64,000 nt of DNA from CAYFFV01 sp964342695 (GTDB lineage Bacteria > Acidobacteriota > Vicinamibacteria > Vicinamibacterales > UBA8438), in NCBI GenBank assembly GCA_964342695.1, contig CAYFFV010000006.1:1-64000 (forward strand), written 5' to 3'. Below, in pieces: positions 44,613 through 53,696 of the stretch. The notes below the pieces were generated by a model. The model saw only the letters and a list, made by a program, of their open reading frames with translations, was not told the DNA's origin and did no database searches. The translations under genes were made by a program, and so were the position numbers. Position 1 is the first letter of the stretch. The number at the start of each line of letters is the position of its first letter.

Positions 44613-46099
44613 TTTAAGCGAGATTTATTTTTTGTGCTCACTTTCTGTTGAGTTGCGGATAGTTTAGTAATTCCGATGTTGTTGTACCCGAAGGTCGTCG
44701 CAACAACAGGGCAGACTAAGTTAAAGAATGCAAATGGAGCATAGGTTAGTGTCGAGACTCCAAGAGTTTGTGCCATAAAGACACCGCATGTGTTCCAAGG
44801 TATCAGCACTGAAGTTAAAGTTCCTGCATCTTCAAGCGTGCGTGACAGATTTTTGGGTTCAAGCAGTTGTCGGCGATACACATCACGGAAGATGCGTCCA
44901 GGAAGCACAATTGCAATATATTGATCTGATGTAATTACGTTAATGCCTATCGCGCAAGCCGCCGTAGAGGCAATGAGATCGCCGGTGCTACGGATATTCT
45001 TAATGATGCGCCTAAAAATCACCTCCAACATTCCAGTCGTTTCCATGACGGCTCCAAATGTCATCGCGGAGATGATTAACCAAACCGGCATTATCATGCT
45101 ACTCATGCCTCCGCGTGAGAGCAGTTCGTCTAACATCTGATTGCCAGAATCAAGGGTGACGCCTGCATAAAGAGCTGTCCAGATTTCCTTGACGAGAGCG
45201 AAAGCAAACAAAAAACTATTTGTTTCAAAAGATTTCATCAAGAGTGCTTGTTGAAATAGTCCAGCAAAGACACCCCCAATCAGTGCACCGTACAGCAATG
45301 CTAGAAACGCAGGTGTTTTTTTTATGACCAGCCCCGTGACGATAAATATTGGAATTAAGAGATGGGGGCCAATAGTGAAGTGCTCAGTTAGTGCGAACAG
45401 TAGGTCGTCTAGCTCATTGATTTCTGATGGAACTGGCAAAAACTGACCAATAGAAAAAAATAATAATACCGCTATCAAAAAGCTGGGAGCAGTAGTCCAG
45501 ATCATGTGCTGAATGTGGGTGAAAATTTCTACATCTCCAGTTGCGGAGGCGAGATTGGTTGTGTCGGATAATGGCGACATCTTGTCTCCGAAATATGATC
45601 CGGAAATGATTGCACCAGCGGCTAGACCGAGGTGAAGATCTTGAGCGGCTGCGATGCCAATTAGTGCGGTTCCAATAGTCCCAGCGGTAATCCATGAACT
45701 TCCTGTAGCGAGCGCGATAATGGCGCAGATTATGCAGGCAGTCCCATAAAAAAGATGGGGATTAATAATTGATAAACCGTAGTAAATCATTGAAGGGACG
45801 ATTCCAGCCAGAATCCAAGATCCAATTAGTGCACCTACAATCAATAGTATTAAGATCGCATTTATCGAAGAGGCAATTCCTGCACCAATGCTTTTTTCAA
45901 GTTCTTTCCAGGTCAATCCTTGACGTAACCCGATGAGAATTGTGATACCTGCTGCCAGCATGAGTGAGAGTTGGTTCGGGCCCGAAGAAGATTGATCTTT
46001 AAACAAGGTTACAGAGACTGTAAGAAGGCTAATGAGAATGACGACTGGGATGAGTGCCAACAGGAGGCTTGGTTGAGATTTATTTTTAGCCACGTTCAT
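44609..46099 (-). CDS. NhaC-family Na+/H+ antiporter
   Basis: A 496-residue membrane protein with about 12 helices. IIALATGSSWITAGTIGTALIGIA and IISGSYFGDKMSPLSDTTNLA match NhaC, as does DQYIAIVLPGRIF. It exchanges Na+ (in some members also malate or lactate) for H+. It is convergent with apbE and divergent from a propeller-protein gene. Confidence 0.92.
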   Translation of the reverse strand: MNVAKNKSQPSLLLALIPVVILISLLTVSVTLFKDQSSSGPNQLSLMLAAGITILIGLRQGLTWKELEKSIGAGIASSINAILILLIVGALIGSWILAGIVPSMIYYGLSIINPHLFYGTACIICAIIALATGSSWITAGTIGTALIGIAAAQDLHLGLAAGAIISGSYFGDKMSPLSDTTNLASATGDVEIFTHIQHMIWTTAPSFLIAVLLFFSIGQFLPVPSEINELDDLLFALTEHFTIGPHLLIPIFIVTGLVIKKTPAFLALLYGALIGGVFAGLFQQALLMKSFETNSFLFAFALVKEIWTALYAGVTLDSGNQMLDELLSRGGMSSMIMPVWLIISAMTFGAVMETTGMLEVIFRRIIKNIRSTGDLIASTAACAIGINVITSDQYIAIVLPGRIFRDVYRRQLLEPKNLSRTLEDAGTLTSVLIPWNTCGVFMAQTLGVSTLTYAPFAFFNLVCPVVATTFGYNNIGITKLSATQQKVSTKNKSRLN

Positions 46100-46216
46100 A
46101 TTTCCGGTACGAATACAGAAAGATCAATTGAAATAAGAATAAGATGTTTTCTCAGATTTAACCTTGGTAATACTTTATGAAATAGAATCGTGACATGCAT
46201 TTGATGGGTCTGTGCC

Positions 46217-47362
46217 ATGAATTTTTTAATTAACAACTTTAAGTGGTGTCTTGTAATTATAGGAGGGTTTGTCCTAGTTATAGCCTTCTTCTCAGGTGGT
46301 CGATATTTGGGTAAGGCATCTGTGGAGGTGGTACGCATACCAGATGGAGCTAGGATGCCGCGAGCCGTGATCGATGAGTCTGGCACAATGCACGTGATCT
46401 ATTTTGAAGGTGTGATGAGCGGAGGTGACTTGTTCTATGTGTCAAGAGGGCGCGGACATGATACCTGGAGCGCTCCGATGCTTGTTAATAGTGAGCCACG
46501 GTCGGTTGTTGGTATGGGACCGATTGATGGTGGCCAGTTAGCAATAGATTCACGAAACGTGATCCATGTAGTTTGGTTTCAAACGAACCCAACTCGTATC
46601 TTCTACACACGGTCGCAACAAAACACAGATTTGTTTGAGACTCAGCGGATGTTATGGACCGAAAATGATGGAAGTTTTGAAGCCTCTCCGACGGTGGCGA
46701 CAGACTTGGAGGGAAACGTCTTTGTACTCTGGCACGCTGGTGGCTCTGAAGATTATGAGCGGGGGGTTCATCTGGTGGTTTCTCGGGACGAAGGAAGAAC
46801 ATTTGGTCAGGTTCAAAAGGTTAGCAAGACGGATGAAGGTGCCTGTGGATGTTGTAATATGGCCGCACTAACTGGGCTTTCTGGTGAGGTGTATGTCTCA
46901 TATCGAAGTGCGGCACAGAATATTCGACGGGGACAACGGTTGCTGACCCTTCGCGATGCTGGGCGAAGGTTTGATGACCAATTAATCCATGAATGGGAAA
47001 TTGGTGCCTGTCCAGTCACTACAACGACATTAAGTAATGGTCCTGAGGCGACTAAGATCGCTTGGGAAACTGACGGTCAGGTTTATTTTGCTTCTGTAGA
47101 TCGCTTGGATGTATTCGCGTCACCACAAGGCAATCCACGCTTTAGACGAAAGAATCCAGTTGTTGCCGTCAATCAACGCAGCCAAACGTTACTAGTTTGG
47201 GGTGATGGTCCAGGGCTCCGCGCAGGAGGCACATTACATTGGAGTATTTTTGACTCCTCTGGGCGTCAGACCAACCAGAATGGTGATGGTCCAACGGTGC
47301 CTAGTGGAAGTGCCCCTGCTGTAATAGTGCAACCTGACGACTCTTTTACAATTCTTTATTAG
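46217..47362 (+). CDS. Membrane-anchored sialidase-like beta-propeller protein
   Basis: A 381-residue protein with an N-terminal transmembrane helix (about 8-30, KWCLVIIGGFVLVIAFF). The rest is a BNR-type propeller with repeats such as VIDESGTMHVIYF, LAIDSRNVIHVVWF, VATDLEGNVFVLWH and VSRDEGRTFGQ. ACGCCNMAAL is a striking Cys cluster about two thirds along. Sialidase activity is not established; carbohydrate or metal binding is possible. Confidence 0.75.
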   Translation: MNFLINNFKWCLVIIGGFVLVIAFFSGGRYLGKASVEVVRIPDGARMPRAVIDESGTMHVIYFEGVMSGGDLFYVSRGRGHDTWSAPMLVNSEPRSVVGMGPIDGGQLAIDSRNVIHVVWFQTNPTRIFYTRSQQNTDLFETQRMLWTENDGSFEASPTVATDLEGNVFVLWHAGGSEDYERGVHLVVSRDEGRTFGQVQKVSKTDEGACGCCNMAALTGLSGEVYVSYRSAAQNIRRGQRLLTLRDAGRRFDDQLIHEWEIGACPVTTTTLSNGPEATKIAWETDGQVYFASVDRLDVFASPQGNPRFRRKNPVVAVNQRSQTLLVWGDGPGLRAGGTLHWSIFDSSGRQTNQNGDGPTVPSGSAPAVIVQPDDSFTILY

Positions 47363-47513
47363 GGTGTATTTTTAGAGCTCTTAATTTTTCGAGGTGGCGC
47401 TGCAAACCGTTAACCTAGTAGAGTGTTCTCGTATCGACCAACGGAAAAATTATTCGTTTGTAGGTGGCAGCTGATTGCATGTGATTATGAGGTCCAGACT
47501 GAGGAGAGGAAGA

Positions 47514-49343
47514 ATGAAAGCGAAACGGAACAGGCTTGGTTTGCGAACACCGATGCTGACCCATTGCTTAGTAGTGGCAATGGTGCTTGTCGTGCAATTT
47601 TCGAGTGAGGCTCAGCAGCGTGGTGAGACCGTTCATGAGGCACCCCTTCCCCAGATCACTACTGGTGGGCAGTCAGATTGGCCCTTGCATAACCTTGATG
47701 AACGCGGCAGTCGATATGCAGAAATTGACCAAATTAACACGTCAAATGTAAGTGACTTGGATTTATCTTGGTCCTTTGAAGCGGGTGCGGCTAATAGCAT
47801 CACGCAGGTTACTCCGATCGTGGTCGATGGGGTGATGTATCTGAATGCCGGGTCAAAACTTTTTGCGTTGAACGCGATTACGGGCGAGACCGTGTGGACG
47901 ATGACTTTAAATGACAACTTAGAATCTCGTGGACGTGGTCCAACATATGGGGACGGTCGCCTCTATGCTTTTGGGGGCGCTTCCATGTATGCGACAGACG
48001 GTAAAACTGGTGAACTTGTCGATTCATTTGGAGATGGTGGACGGCTGGAAATTGTGAGTGAAGCACTAGAGTTTAAGTATCCTGATGATTATCCCCCTGG
48101 AGTTGACGCGTATAGCCTTGGATACCGATTAACGACTCCACCGGTATATCACGAAGGCACTCTGTATGCCGGAGTGGCTTTGTCAGAGAATCAAATACCT
48201 GGAGGACTGGTCATTGCGTCTGATGCGACAACGGGAGAGATTAAATGGGTATTTAATACAGTTCCCCAAGGTCCCAGAGATGATGGTTGGGAACTGGCAA
48301 AAGATACCTGGGGTGAAGCTGAGAAGATGGGTGGAGGTATTTGGACGCCCCCAGCCATCGATGCTGAGTTAGGCCTTATTTATATTAATGCTGGTAATCC
48401 TAGTCCGGATTATGACGGGTCTTCACGCCCGGGGCAGAATCTTTTTACTAATGCGACGATTGCTTTAGACCTTGAGACGGGGAGACTGGTTTGGTTTTAC
48501 CAGGCTGTTCACCATGATCTTTGGGATTTTGATCATGTTTCTGGACCGATGCTGTTTGATGTTGAACAGGACGGGCAGATGGTCAAAGGGGTTGCAGCTG
48601 CGGGTAAGAATTGCCTGATGTATTTCTGGGATCGTGAAACTGGTGAACCACTCAATCCCATGGTTGAAACTGCGATGCCCACGGCCAGTGATGTACCCGG
48701 TGAACAGGTGTGGCCAACACAGCCGATTCCGTATAATGCTCGTGGGGTTCCAATGACACCGTTGTGCGCGACGTTTCCGGTTGTTGCTGATCCTGAGGCG
48801 CGCCAGCGCGCTCGGCAGATTTATACGCCGTACTCCACCCAAGACTTTTATATCGTGGCACATGGCGGAAGTAGTTGGGGCCCCCCATCGTTTAGCGAGA
48901 GCACGGGGTTGGTTTATATAACTGGCAAGGATGGTGCTGTTGCGTTCACGGTCAACCCTGTTGGTGACACGATGCAGGAATTTGGACAGGGGGATGGTCA
49001 TGCTGATTTGATCGCTGACGGTCCTATTCGAGATGACATGGTCACGCTTTATGTGGTGTCGGCCTATGAACCTGTCTCCGGAGAAATGGTTTGGCAGCAG
49101 ACAATGCCGACCATGTCAGCTATTGGTGCTAGTGGAAATTTAGCCACCTCAGGTGATCTTGTATTGCAGGCAACGGATCTTGGAGAAATTTATGCCCTTG
49201 ACGCAAGAACAGGAGAGCAACTCTTTCTTTACAAGCATAATCGTCCCATTAGAGCTAGTCCCTTGACTTATGAAGTCAATGGGAAACAGTACATTTCTGT
49301 CGTATCCACGAACAATGTCTTAACGTTTGCATTGCCAGAATAA
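47514..49343 (+). CDS. PQQ-dependent dehydrogenase (glucose/ethanol type propeller)
   Basis: A 609-residue exported quinoprotein (signal about 1-34). Propeller repeats (KLFALNAITGETVWTM, YATDGKTGELVDSFGDGG, YALDARTGEQLFLY) fit the family; GNPSPDYDGSSRPGQN and VHHDLWDFDHVSGP hold the active-site Asn and Asp. HHDLWD is typical of the membrane glucose dehydrogenase type. No heme domain is present. The start at 47514 is set by AGGAGAGGA; a TTG further upstream lacks support. It heads the quinoprotein-rich 47-64 kb part. Confidence 0.88.
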   Translation: MKAKRNRLGLRTPMLTHCLVVAMVLVVQFSSEAQQRGETVHEAPLPQITTGGQSDWPLHNLDERGSRYAEIDQINTSNVSDLDLSWSFEAGAANSITQVTPIVVDGVMYLNAGSKLFALNAITGETVWTMTLNDNLESRGRGPTYGDGRLYAFGGASMYATDGKTGELVDSFGDGGRLEIVSEALEFKYPDDYPPGVDAYSLGYRLTTPPVYHEGTLYAGVALSENQIPGGLVIASDATTGEIKWVFNTVPQGPRDDGWELAKDTWGEAEKMGGGIWTPPAIDAELGLIYINAGNPSPDYDGSSRPGQNLFTNATIALDLETGRLVWFYQAVHHDLWDFDHVSGPMLFDVEQDGQMVKGVAAAGKNCLMYFWDRETGEPLNPMVETAMPTASDVPGEQVWPTQPIPYNARGVPMTPLCATFPVVADPEARQRARQIYTPYSTQDFYIVAHGGSSWGPPSFSESTGLVYITGKDGAVAFTVNPVGDTMQEFGQGDGHADLIADGPIRDDMVTLYVVSAYEPVSGEMVWQQTMPTMSAIGASGNLATSGDLVLQATDLGEIYALDARTGEQLFLYKHNRPIRASPLTYEVNGKQYISVVSTNNVLTFALPE

Positions 49344-49396
49344 GATGCCCGATAGGTAAGGTTCAGATTGCAGGTCTTTATAAGGTTAGCGATGTA

Positions 49397-50422
49397 TTAA
49401 CGTTCACTTCCACGAGCCTGTTTTTCAAGATTACGTGCAGCGCTAAGGATGTTGGTCATTCCGTAATTTCCTTCGTGACATGCGTATTCAAAGACCTGCC
49501 AATAGTCAGGATCGCGTTTACCTGTAATCGCGGTCGTCCAAGTTTGTGTCCAAGTGGTCGGGTCGTCAATCGTGATTGAAACCCGGACTGTATCCTGATC
49601 CACTCTGGTATATCTTTCTATCAAGCGACGGGTTGAGCCGGATCCCCGAAAATTGGTTTGATCGCTAAAATTTGTTACTTCTACTACTAGTGTGTCACCC
49701 TCCCAACGGCCTCGCGAATCACCAAACCACTGACCGATGCTGGAGTTGATAGGATTACGTCCATCGACTGGAATAATGCGATGTTCATGGAGTCGTTCGT
49801 AAAGAACAGCTACATATCCTGGACTCTGAACAATTTGAAATCCATTATTGTAGGCGCTCGGATACCAAGTTTGTGGAAGACCCCTAGTGATACAGCGATC
49901 TGCGAGATGCAAATCTTCTGGTCCATTATAGGGGCCTCCCCCCATACTTCCTCCGACGAAACCAAGTCGTGAACTCGGGTTTATGTATCGTGTTTTTGCC
50001 CCGATCGTCATTGTCGGAATCTTTCCATCTGGAGGATCGATGATTAGCGAAGTACGTTCCGACGTGTACTTACCAAACTCGTACCAATGCTCAGGTCCAG
50101 CTTCAGGATCCCCGTCGCGTCGATTGCGTGTTGTTTTGTCGTCTGCAAGGCTCGTTGCTTCTCGGTCAGCACGTTCAGCTAGTTCTTCTGAGGTTAAACT
50201 ATCGCGTTCACCGAAGCTGTCTGGACGTTCAAATGGGACACTGCGTTCTCCGTCAGTTGTCCAGACACCTTGAAGATCTGGGGCGCCCCACTCTGTTCGA
50301 GGAGTACTCCAATTGCTACTCGCATCTTGGTGTTCTTGTCCGAACCCGTCTAGTGGACTTACAAGCAAGACTAGACTCATGGCTAGTAGAACTTTGATTC
50401 GAGAACTATTTAGACCGGTCAT
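49397..50422 (-). CDS. Secreted YACHEGN-family protein (copy 2)
   Basis: A 341-residue secreted protein (signal about 1-29). The order of family blocks is clear: TPRTEWGAPDLQGVW at the mature N-terminus with VPFERPDSFG; RTSLIIDPPDGKIPTM at the middle; DRCITRGLPQTWYPSAYNN; RGRWEGDTLVVEVTNF; TRRLIERYTRVDQDTVRVSITIDDP, split by turns; and VFEYACHEGNYGM. Two Cys are invariant across copies and probably form a disulfide. The function is unknown. It lies just upstream of the 50.5-53.6 kb run in position but is last in transcription order. Confidence 0.88.
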   Translation of the reverse strand: MTGLNSSRIKVLLAMSLVLLVSPLDGFGQEHQDASSNWSTPRTEWGAPDLQGVWTTDGERSVPFERPDSFGERDSLTSEELAERADREATSLADDKTTRNRRDGDPEAGPEHWYEFGKYTSERTSLIIDPPDGKIPTMTIGAKTRYINPSSRLGFVGGSMGGGPYNGPEDLHLADRCITRGLPQTWYPSAYNNGFQIVQSPGYVAVLYERLHEHRIIPVDGRNPINSSIGQWFGDSRGRWEGDTLVVEVTNFSDQTNFRGSGSTRRLIERYTRVDQDTVRVSITIDDPTTWTQTWTTAITGKRDPDYWQVFEYACHEGNYGMTNILSAARNLEKQARGSER

Positions 50423-50511
50423 AACAACTCCTTCACTTTATACGCTGGTTTTCGGGAGATAGCTTTAAGTTAATGGCGAATGCTCGTTGCTTCTAAATGG
50501 CAATACAGGTG

Positions 50512-51495
50512 TCATTGTTCTGATTGTTCTTTGGCAACTTCATCAGCTCTAGCGCCACGAAGCATATTTGCCATGGCGTAATTTCCTTCGTGACATGCAT
50601 ATTCGTACATTCTTCCATCCAAGCTCGTCATTGGAATGGATGCAGTAAACGGACGTGAAAAAGTAGTTGGATCGGTTAAAGTAAACTCGTAGTCGATCGT
50701 TGTTTCATTGATTCGAGTGAAACGTTCAACAAGATGCATGTTTTCTCCTGTACCCCAGACCATTAGCGACCACCGTCTTTCAAATAATTTATCTGAAAAA
50801 TTTGTGGTTTCTACGACGAGCGTGTTGTCTTCCCAATATCCTCGAGAATCGCCCATCCATTGATCGATAGACGAATCGATGTGAGCGCGTCCATCAATTG
50901 GAATAATACGGGTGTCATGAATCATTTCTGCCAAGATCACGACAAAATCAGGAGTTTGAAGAATGTTGTAGTTGTGGTTGTAATTTCCGGGAAGCATCAC
51001 ACCAGGTAAACCGCGAGTGATACACCTTTCCATTAAACTTGGTTCTTCATATGTCGTCGGATATGAACTTGAGCGACGAGATTCCAGTAATGTTTCTTGC
51101 CGTTGTTGCGCCCTCTTCAATACGGGGGGGAGTTTTCCATCTTGAGGATCGACTACCAGCGAAGTCTGTTTAGAAACGTATCCTTGTTCCATCCAAAAAT
51201 TGTTGTATGCGCCTACACCGGGTGCCGCATCGATACCGGGAGCATTTTCTTCGTCAAGGGCGGCTCGTTCTTCATCAGTAAGATATTGCTTTCCTTCAAG
51301 TGAAGCCGGTCGTTCTAAAGGTGTTGTAGTGGTATTTGTCCAGAGTCCCTGAAAATCAGGATCACCCCATGGAGTGCGAGGTGTGGTCCATTCTAAGTCT
51401 TCAGTTTGAGCGTAAAGGTTATCTGGAACAGAGAAAAACATACATGTGGTCAAACCTACGACAAGACAAACAGAGATGATTTCCCGACAGATCAT
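50512..51495 (-). CDS. Secreted YACHEGN-family protein (copy 3)
   Basis: A 327-residue secreted protein (signal about 1-29, NLYAQ). Family blocks: TPRTPWGDPDFQGLWTN and TTPLERPASLEG; KQTSLVVDPQDGKLPPV; ERCITRGLPGVMLPGNYNHN; FVVILAEMIHDTRIIPIDG; GDSRGYWEDNTLVVETTNFSD; and YEYACHEGNYAM. It ends in a charged tail. It follows copy 4 by 65 bases on the same strand, so copies 5, 4, 3 and perhaps 2 form one transcriptional unit. Confidence 0.88.
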   Translation of the reverse strand: MICREIISVCLVVGLTTCMFFSVPDNLYAQTEDLEWTTPRTPWGDPDFQGLWTNTTTTPLERPASLEGKQYLTDEERAALDEENAPGIDAAPGVGAYNNFWMEQGYVSKQTSLVVDPQDGKLPPVLKRAQQRQETLLESRRSSSYPTTYEEPSLMERCITRGLPGVMLPGNYNHNYNILQTPDFVVILAEMIHDTRIIPIDGRAHIDSSIDQWMGDSRGYWEDNTLVVETTNFSDKLFERRWSLMVWGTGENMHLVERFTRINETTIDYEFTLTDPTTFSRPFTASIPMTSLDGRMYEYACHEGNYAMANMLRGARADEVAKEQSEQ

Positions 51496-51560
51496 AGATG
51501 GCGACTCCTTACAATTATTGATCGAGAAAAGCGTTGAAACGTTAGTGCTGAAATAATCGA

Positions 51561-52604
51561 CTAAGGATTTTCATTTTCTGCGGCTTGTTTTTCCAAATTT
51601 CTCGCGATCGATAAAATATTGACAATATCGCGGTTGCCTTCGTGGCAGGCGTATTCGTACATCGGTCCCTCTGTTTTCATCATCGGGACTTCGCCGCTCC
51701 ATGAGTTAGTCCATGTTGTGGGATCGCTGATTGTAAACTCGTAGTGGATCCGATCGGCACCAGTACGGGTAAAGCGTTCAATAACATGACGATGTACAGT
51801 CGAGCCTCTGAAAATACGTCTGTCAGAAAAATTTTTCGTTTCTACAACCAAAGTATCCTCATCCCAATAGGCGCGAGCATTTCCACTAAATTGGCCTACT
51901 ACATTAGAGTTGAACGGGCGGCCATCGAGAGGGATGATGCGTGGAAGTCCAGTAGAAATTTCAGTAAATATCACCACGTAATCTGAGGTCTGAAAGATCT
52001 GGTGGACATCGTTGTAGGCGGGTGGTAGCATCGGTGGTCCTTCGTGTGACCATATAATACATCTCTCCATTAGAGGTCGAGTTTCGTAGCCAGTGAAATT
52101 GTTTCGTCTGGCATTCTCTGAAGCCACGCGCGAGGCTCCAAGTTGTGTTAATGCAGGAATTCTTCCATCGGCTGGCTCAGTGATTAGTGACGTGCGCCGG
52201 CTTGAAAGTCCTTTCGGTGTTGTAGTCCGAAGCCAAATTTCGTTGTCATAGTGAACGTACGAAGGATCGCGATTGACTTGATAGAGTTGTTCTTCCCTAA
52301 GCTCTGGGTCTAAAGTGGCAATGGCGTCACGTCGTAATGGGTCTACACCCTCTGCCGTGAATTGTTCTTGCAACAGTGCCATTTCCTCCTCGCTGAAGAA
52401 CTCCTTGTCAGCCAAACTCTGAGGACGTTCAAGCGGCGTAAAGGTCTGGGTTGTCCAGTACCCTTGGAGGTCGGGTTGGCCGTCGGCTGTCCTAGTGACT
52501 ACCCATTCCCCTTCAGGTTCCTGGGCAAAGGTGATGTCTTGAACCGAAAAACCTGAGATGCCGAAAAAAAATATTACGAATGTTTGTACATATCGTGCAG
52601 TCAT
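51561..52604 (-). CDS. Secreted YACHEGN-family protein (copy 4, divergent subtype)
   Basis: A 347-residue secreted protein (signal about 1-27). The N-terminal block is altered (VTRTADGQPDLQGYWTT), and the middle reads ERCIIWSHEGPPMLPPAYND, without the usual TRGLPG. The rest is standard: RRTSLITEPADGRIPAL, FTEISTGLPRIIPLDGRPF, TLVVETKNFSDRRIF, FTISDPTTWTNSW and YEYACHEGNRDI. It starts by ATGA overlap with the end of copy 5, showing translational coupling of two paralogues. Confidence 0.88.
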   Translation of the reverse strand: MTARYVQTFVIFFFGISGFSVQDITFAQEPEGEWVVTRTADGQPDLQGYWTTQTFTPLERPQSLADKEFFSEEEMALLQEQFTAEGVDPLRRDAIATLDPELREEQLYQVNRDPSYVHYDNEIWLRTTTPKGLSSRRTSLITEPADGRIPALTQLGASRVASENARRNNFTGYETRPLMERCIIWSHEGPPMLPPAYNDVHQIFQTSDYVVIFTEISTGLPRIIPLDGRPFNSNVVGQFSGNARAYWDEDTLVVETKNFSDRRIFRGSTVHRHVIERFTRTGADRIHYEFTISDPTTWTNSWSGEVPMMKTEGPMYEYACHEGNRDIVNILSIARNLEKQAAENENP

Positions 52605-53581
52605 TTTGATACTCCTTCATCCTTCGCATCCTGTGCACGGGAAGCACTAAGTATATGGCCAAGAGCATGATTTCCTTCATGGCATGCGTATTCAAACATT
52701 GCATCTGGTGCGTCGTTCGTAGTCATGGGGATGGCAGCTGACCACGGCTGCATGAAAGTACTAGGATCATCAACGGTGAACCGATAGTCGATGGTCTCTT
52801 TGTTGATTCGAGTAAAGCGTTCGATTACCTTAAGGTTTTGGCTATGATTAACTTTAGAGGCCTCGCCACGAACGGGATGCAGAGGCGTTTGATTGGTGAA
52901 ATTTAACACTTCAACAACTAACGTATTTCCTTCCCAGTGTCCTCTGGAGTCTCCCATCCATTGACGGAGATTTTCGGGAAGACGTGGTTGATTATTTAAC
53001 GCAATGAACCGGATATCGTGAATCATTTCGTAAAAAATGACGACGAAATCAGGGGTTTGGAGAATTTGGTAGTTATTGTTGTAAAAGCTTGGAAGCATTG
53101 AACCAGGCACACTGCGAGTAATACATCTATCCCAGGCGCTTAGATCCTCCCATGATTCAAAGTATTCACGGTGCATAGTGCCCTTGACCGGACGCTGTTG
53201 GGCTTCAGCAGTCAAGGCAGGCACCTTGCCGTTCGGAGGATCAATGACATGGGATGTTCGGTTTGAAGTTTTCCCTAAGTGTTCGTACCAGTGTTCTGGG
53301 CCGCTAGCTACTTTTGTTTGTTCTCCTTCGATAGCGTCGCGTTCTTGTTGTTTGGCTTCTTGCTGCTTTTGAGCAAATTCTTCGTCTGTCAAGAATTCAC
53401 GTTCTCCAAATTCACTAGGTCGCTCAAAAGGTGTTGAGGTTGTATTAGTCCATATTCCTCTTAAATCGGGATCGCCCCAAGGAGTTAATAGGTTGCTTGC
53501 AGGCATCTTCGTTTCTTGTTGAGCCTCCATAGAACCTGCCAAGCAACCGAAGAATATAGCTACGGTGAACCATTTGTTCAT
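52601..53581 (-). CDS. Secreted YACHEGN-family protein (copy 5)
   Basis: A 326-residue secreted protein (signal about 1-20, GSMEAQQ). It has LLTPWGDPDLRGIWTN without the PRT, TPFERPSEFGEREFLTDEE, RTSHVIDPPNGKVPAL, DRCITRSVPGSMLPSFYNNN, FYEMIHDIRFIALNN, DSRGHWEGNTLVVEVLNF and FEYACHEGNHAL. It is the first gene of the run 53.6-50.5 kb; its stop overlaps the start of copy 4 by four bases. Confidence 0.88.
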   Translation of the reverse strand: MNKWFTVAIFFGCLAGSMEAQQETKMPASNLLTPWGDPDLRGIWTNTTSTPFERPSEFGEREFLTDEEFAQKQQEAKQQERDAIEGEQTKVASGPEHWYEHLGKTSNRTSHVIDPPNGKVPALTAEAQQRPVKGTMHREYFESWEDLSAWDRCITRSVPGSMLPSFYNNNYQILQTPDFVVIFYEMIHDIRFIALNNQPRLPENLRQWMGDSRGHWEGNTLVVEVLNFTNQTPLHPVRGEASKVNHSQNLKVIERFTRINKETIDYRFTVDDPSTFMQPWSAAIPMTTNDAPDAMFEYACHEGNHALGHILSASRAQDAKDEGVSK

Positions 53582-53696
53582 AGTGACACCATCTGAGTGT
53601 TCCCGAAATGTGTCCTGCCTTTTAATGCCAGCGTTACAAGAATTCTAAAATGGTTAATAAGCTGATTATATGGTGCTTATCGCACCTGAGAAAGAC

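Noticed and set aside
48465..49001. 178-residue minus-strand ORF inside the quinoprotein gene
   Set aside because: Antisense shadow; the plus strand carries intact PQQ propeller motifs here.
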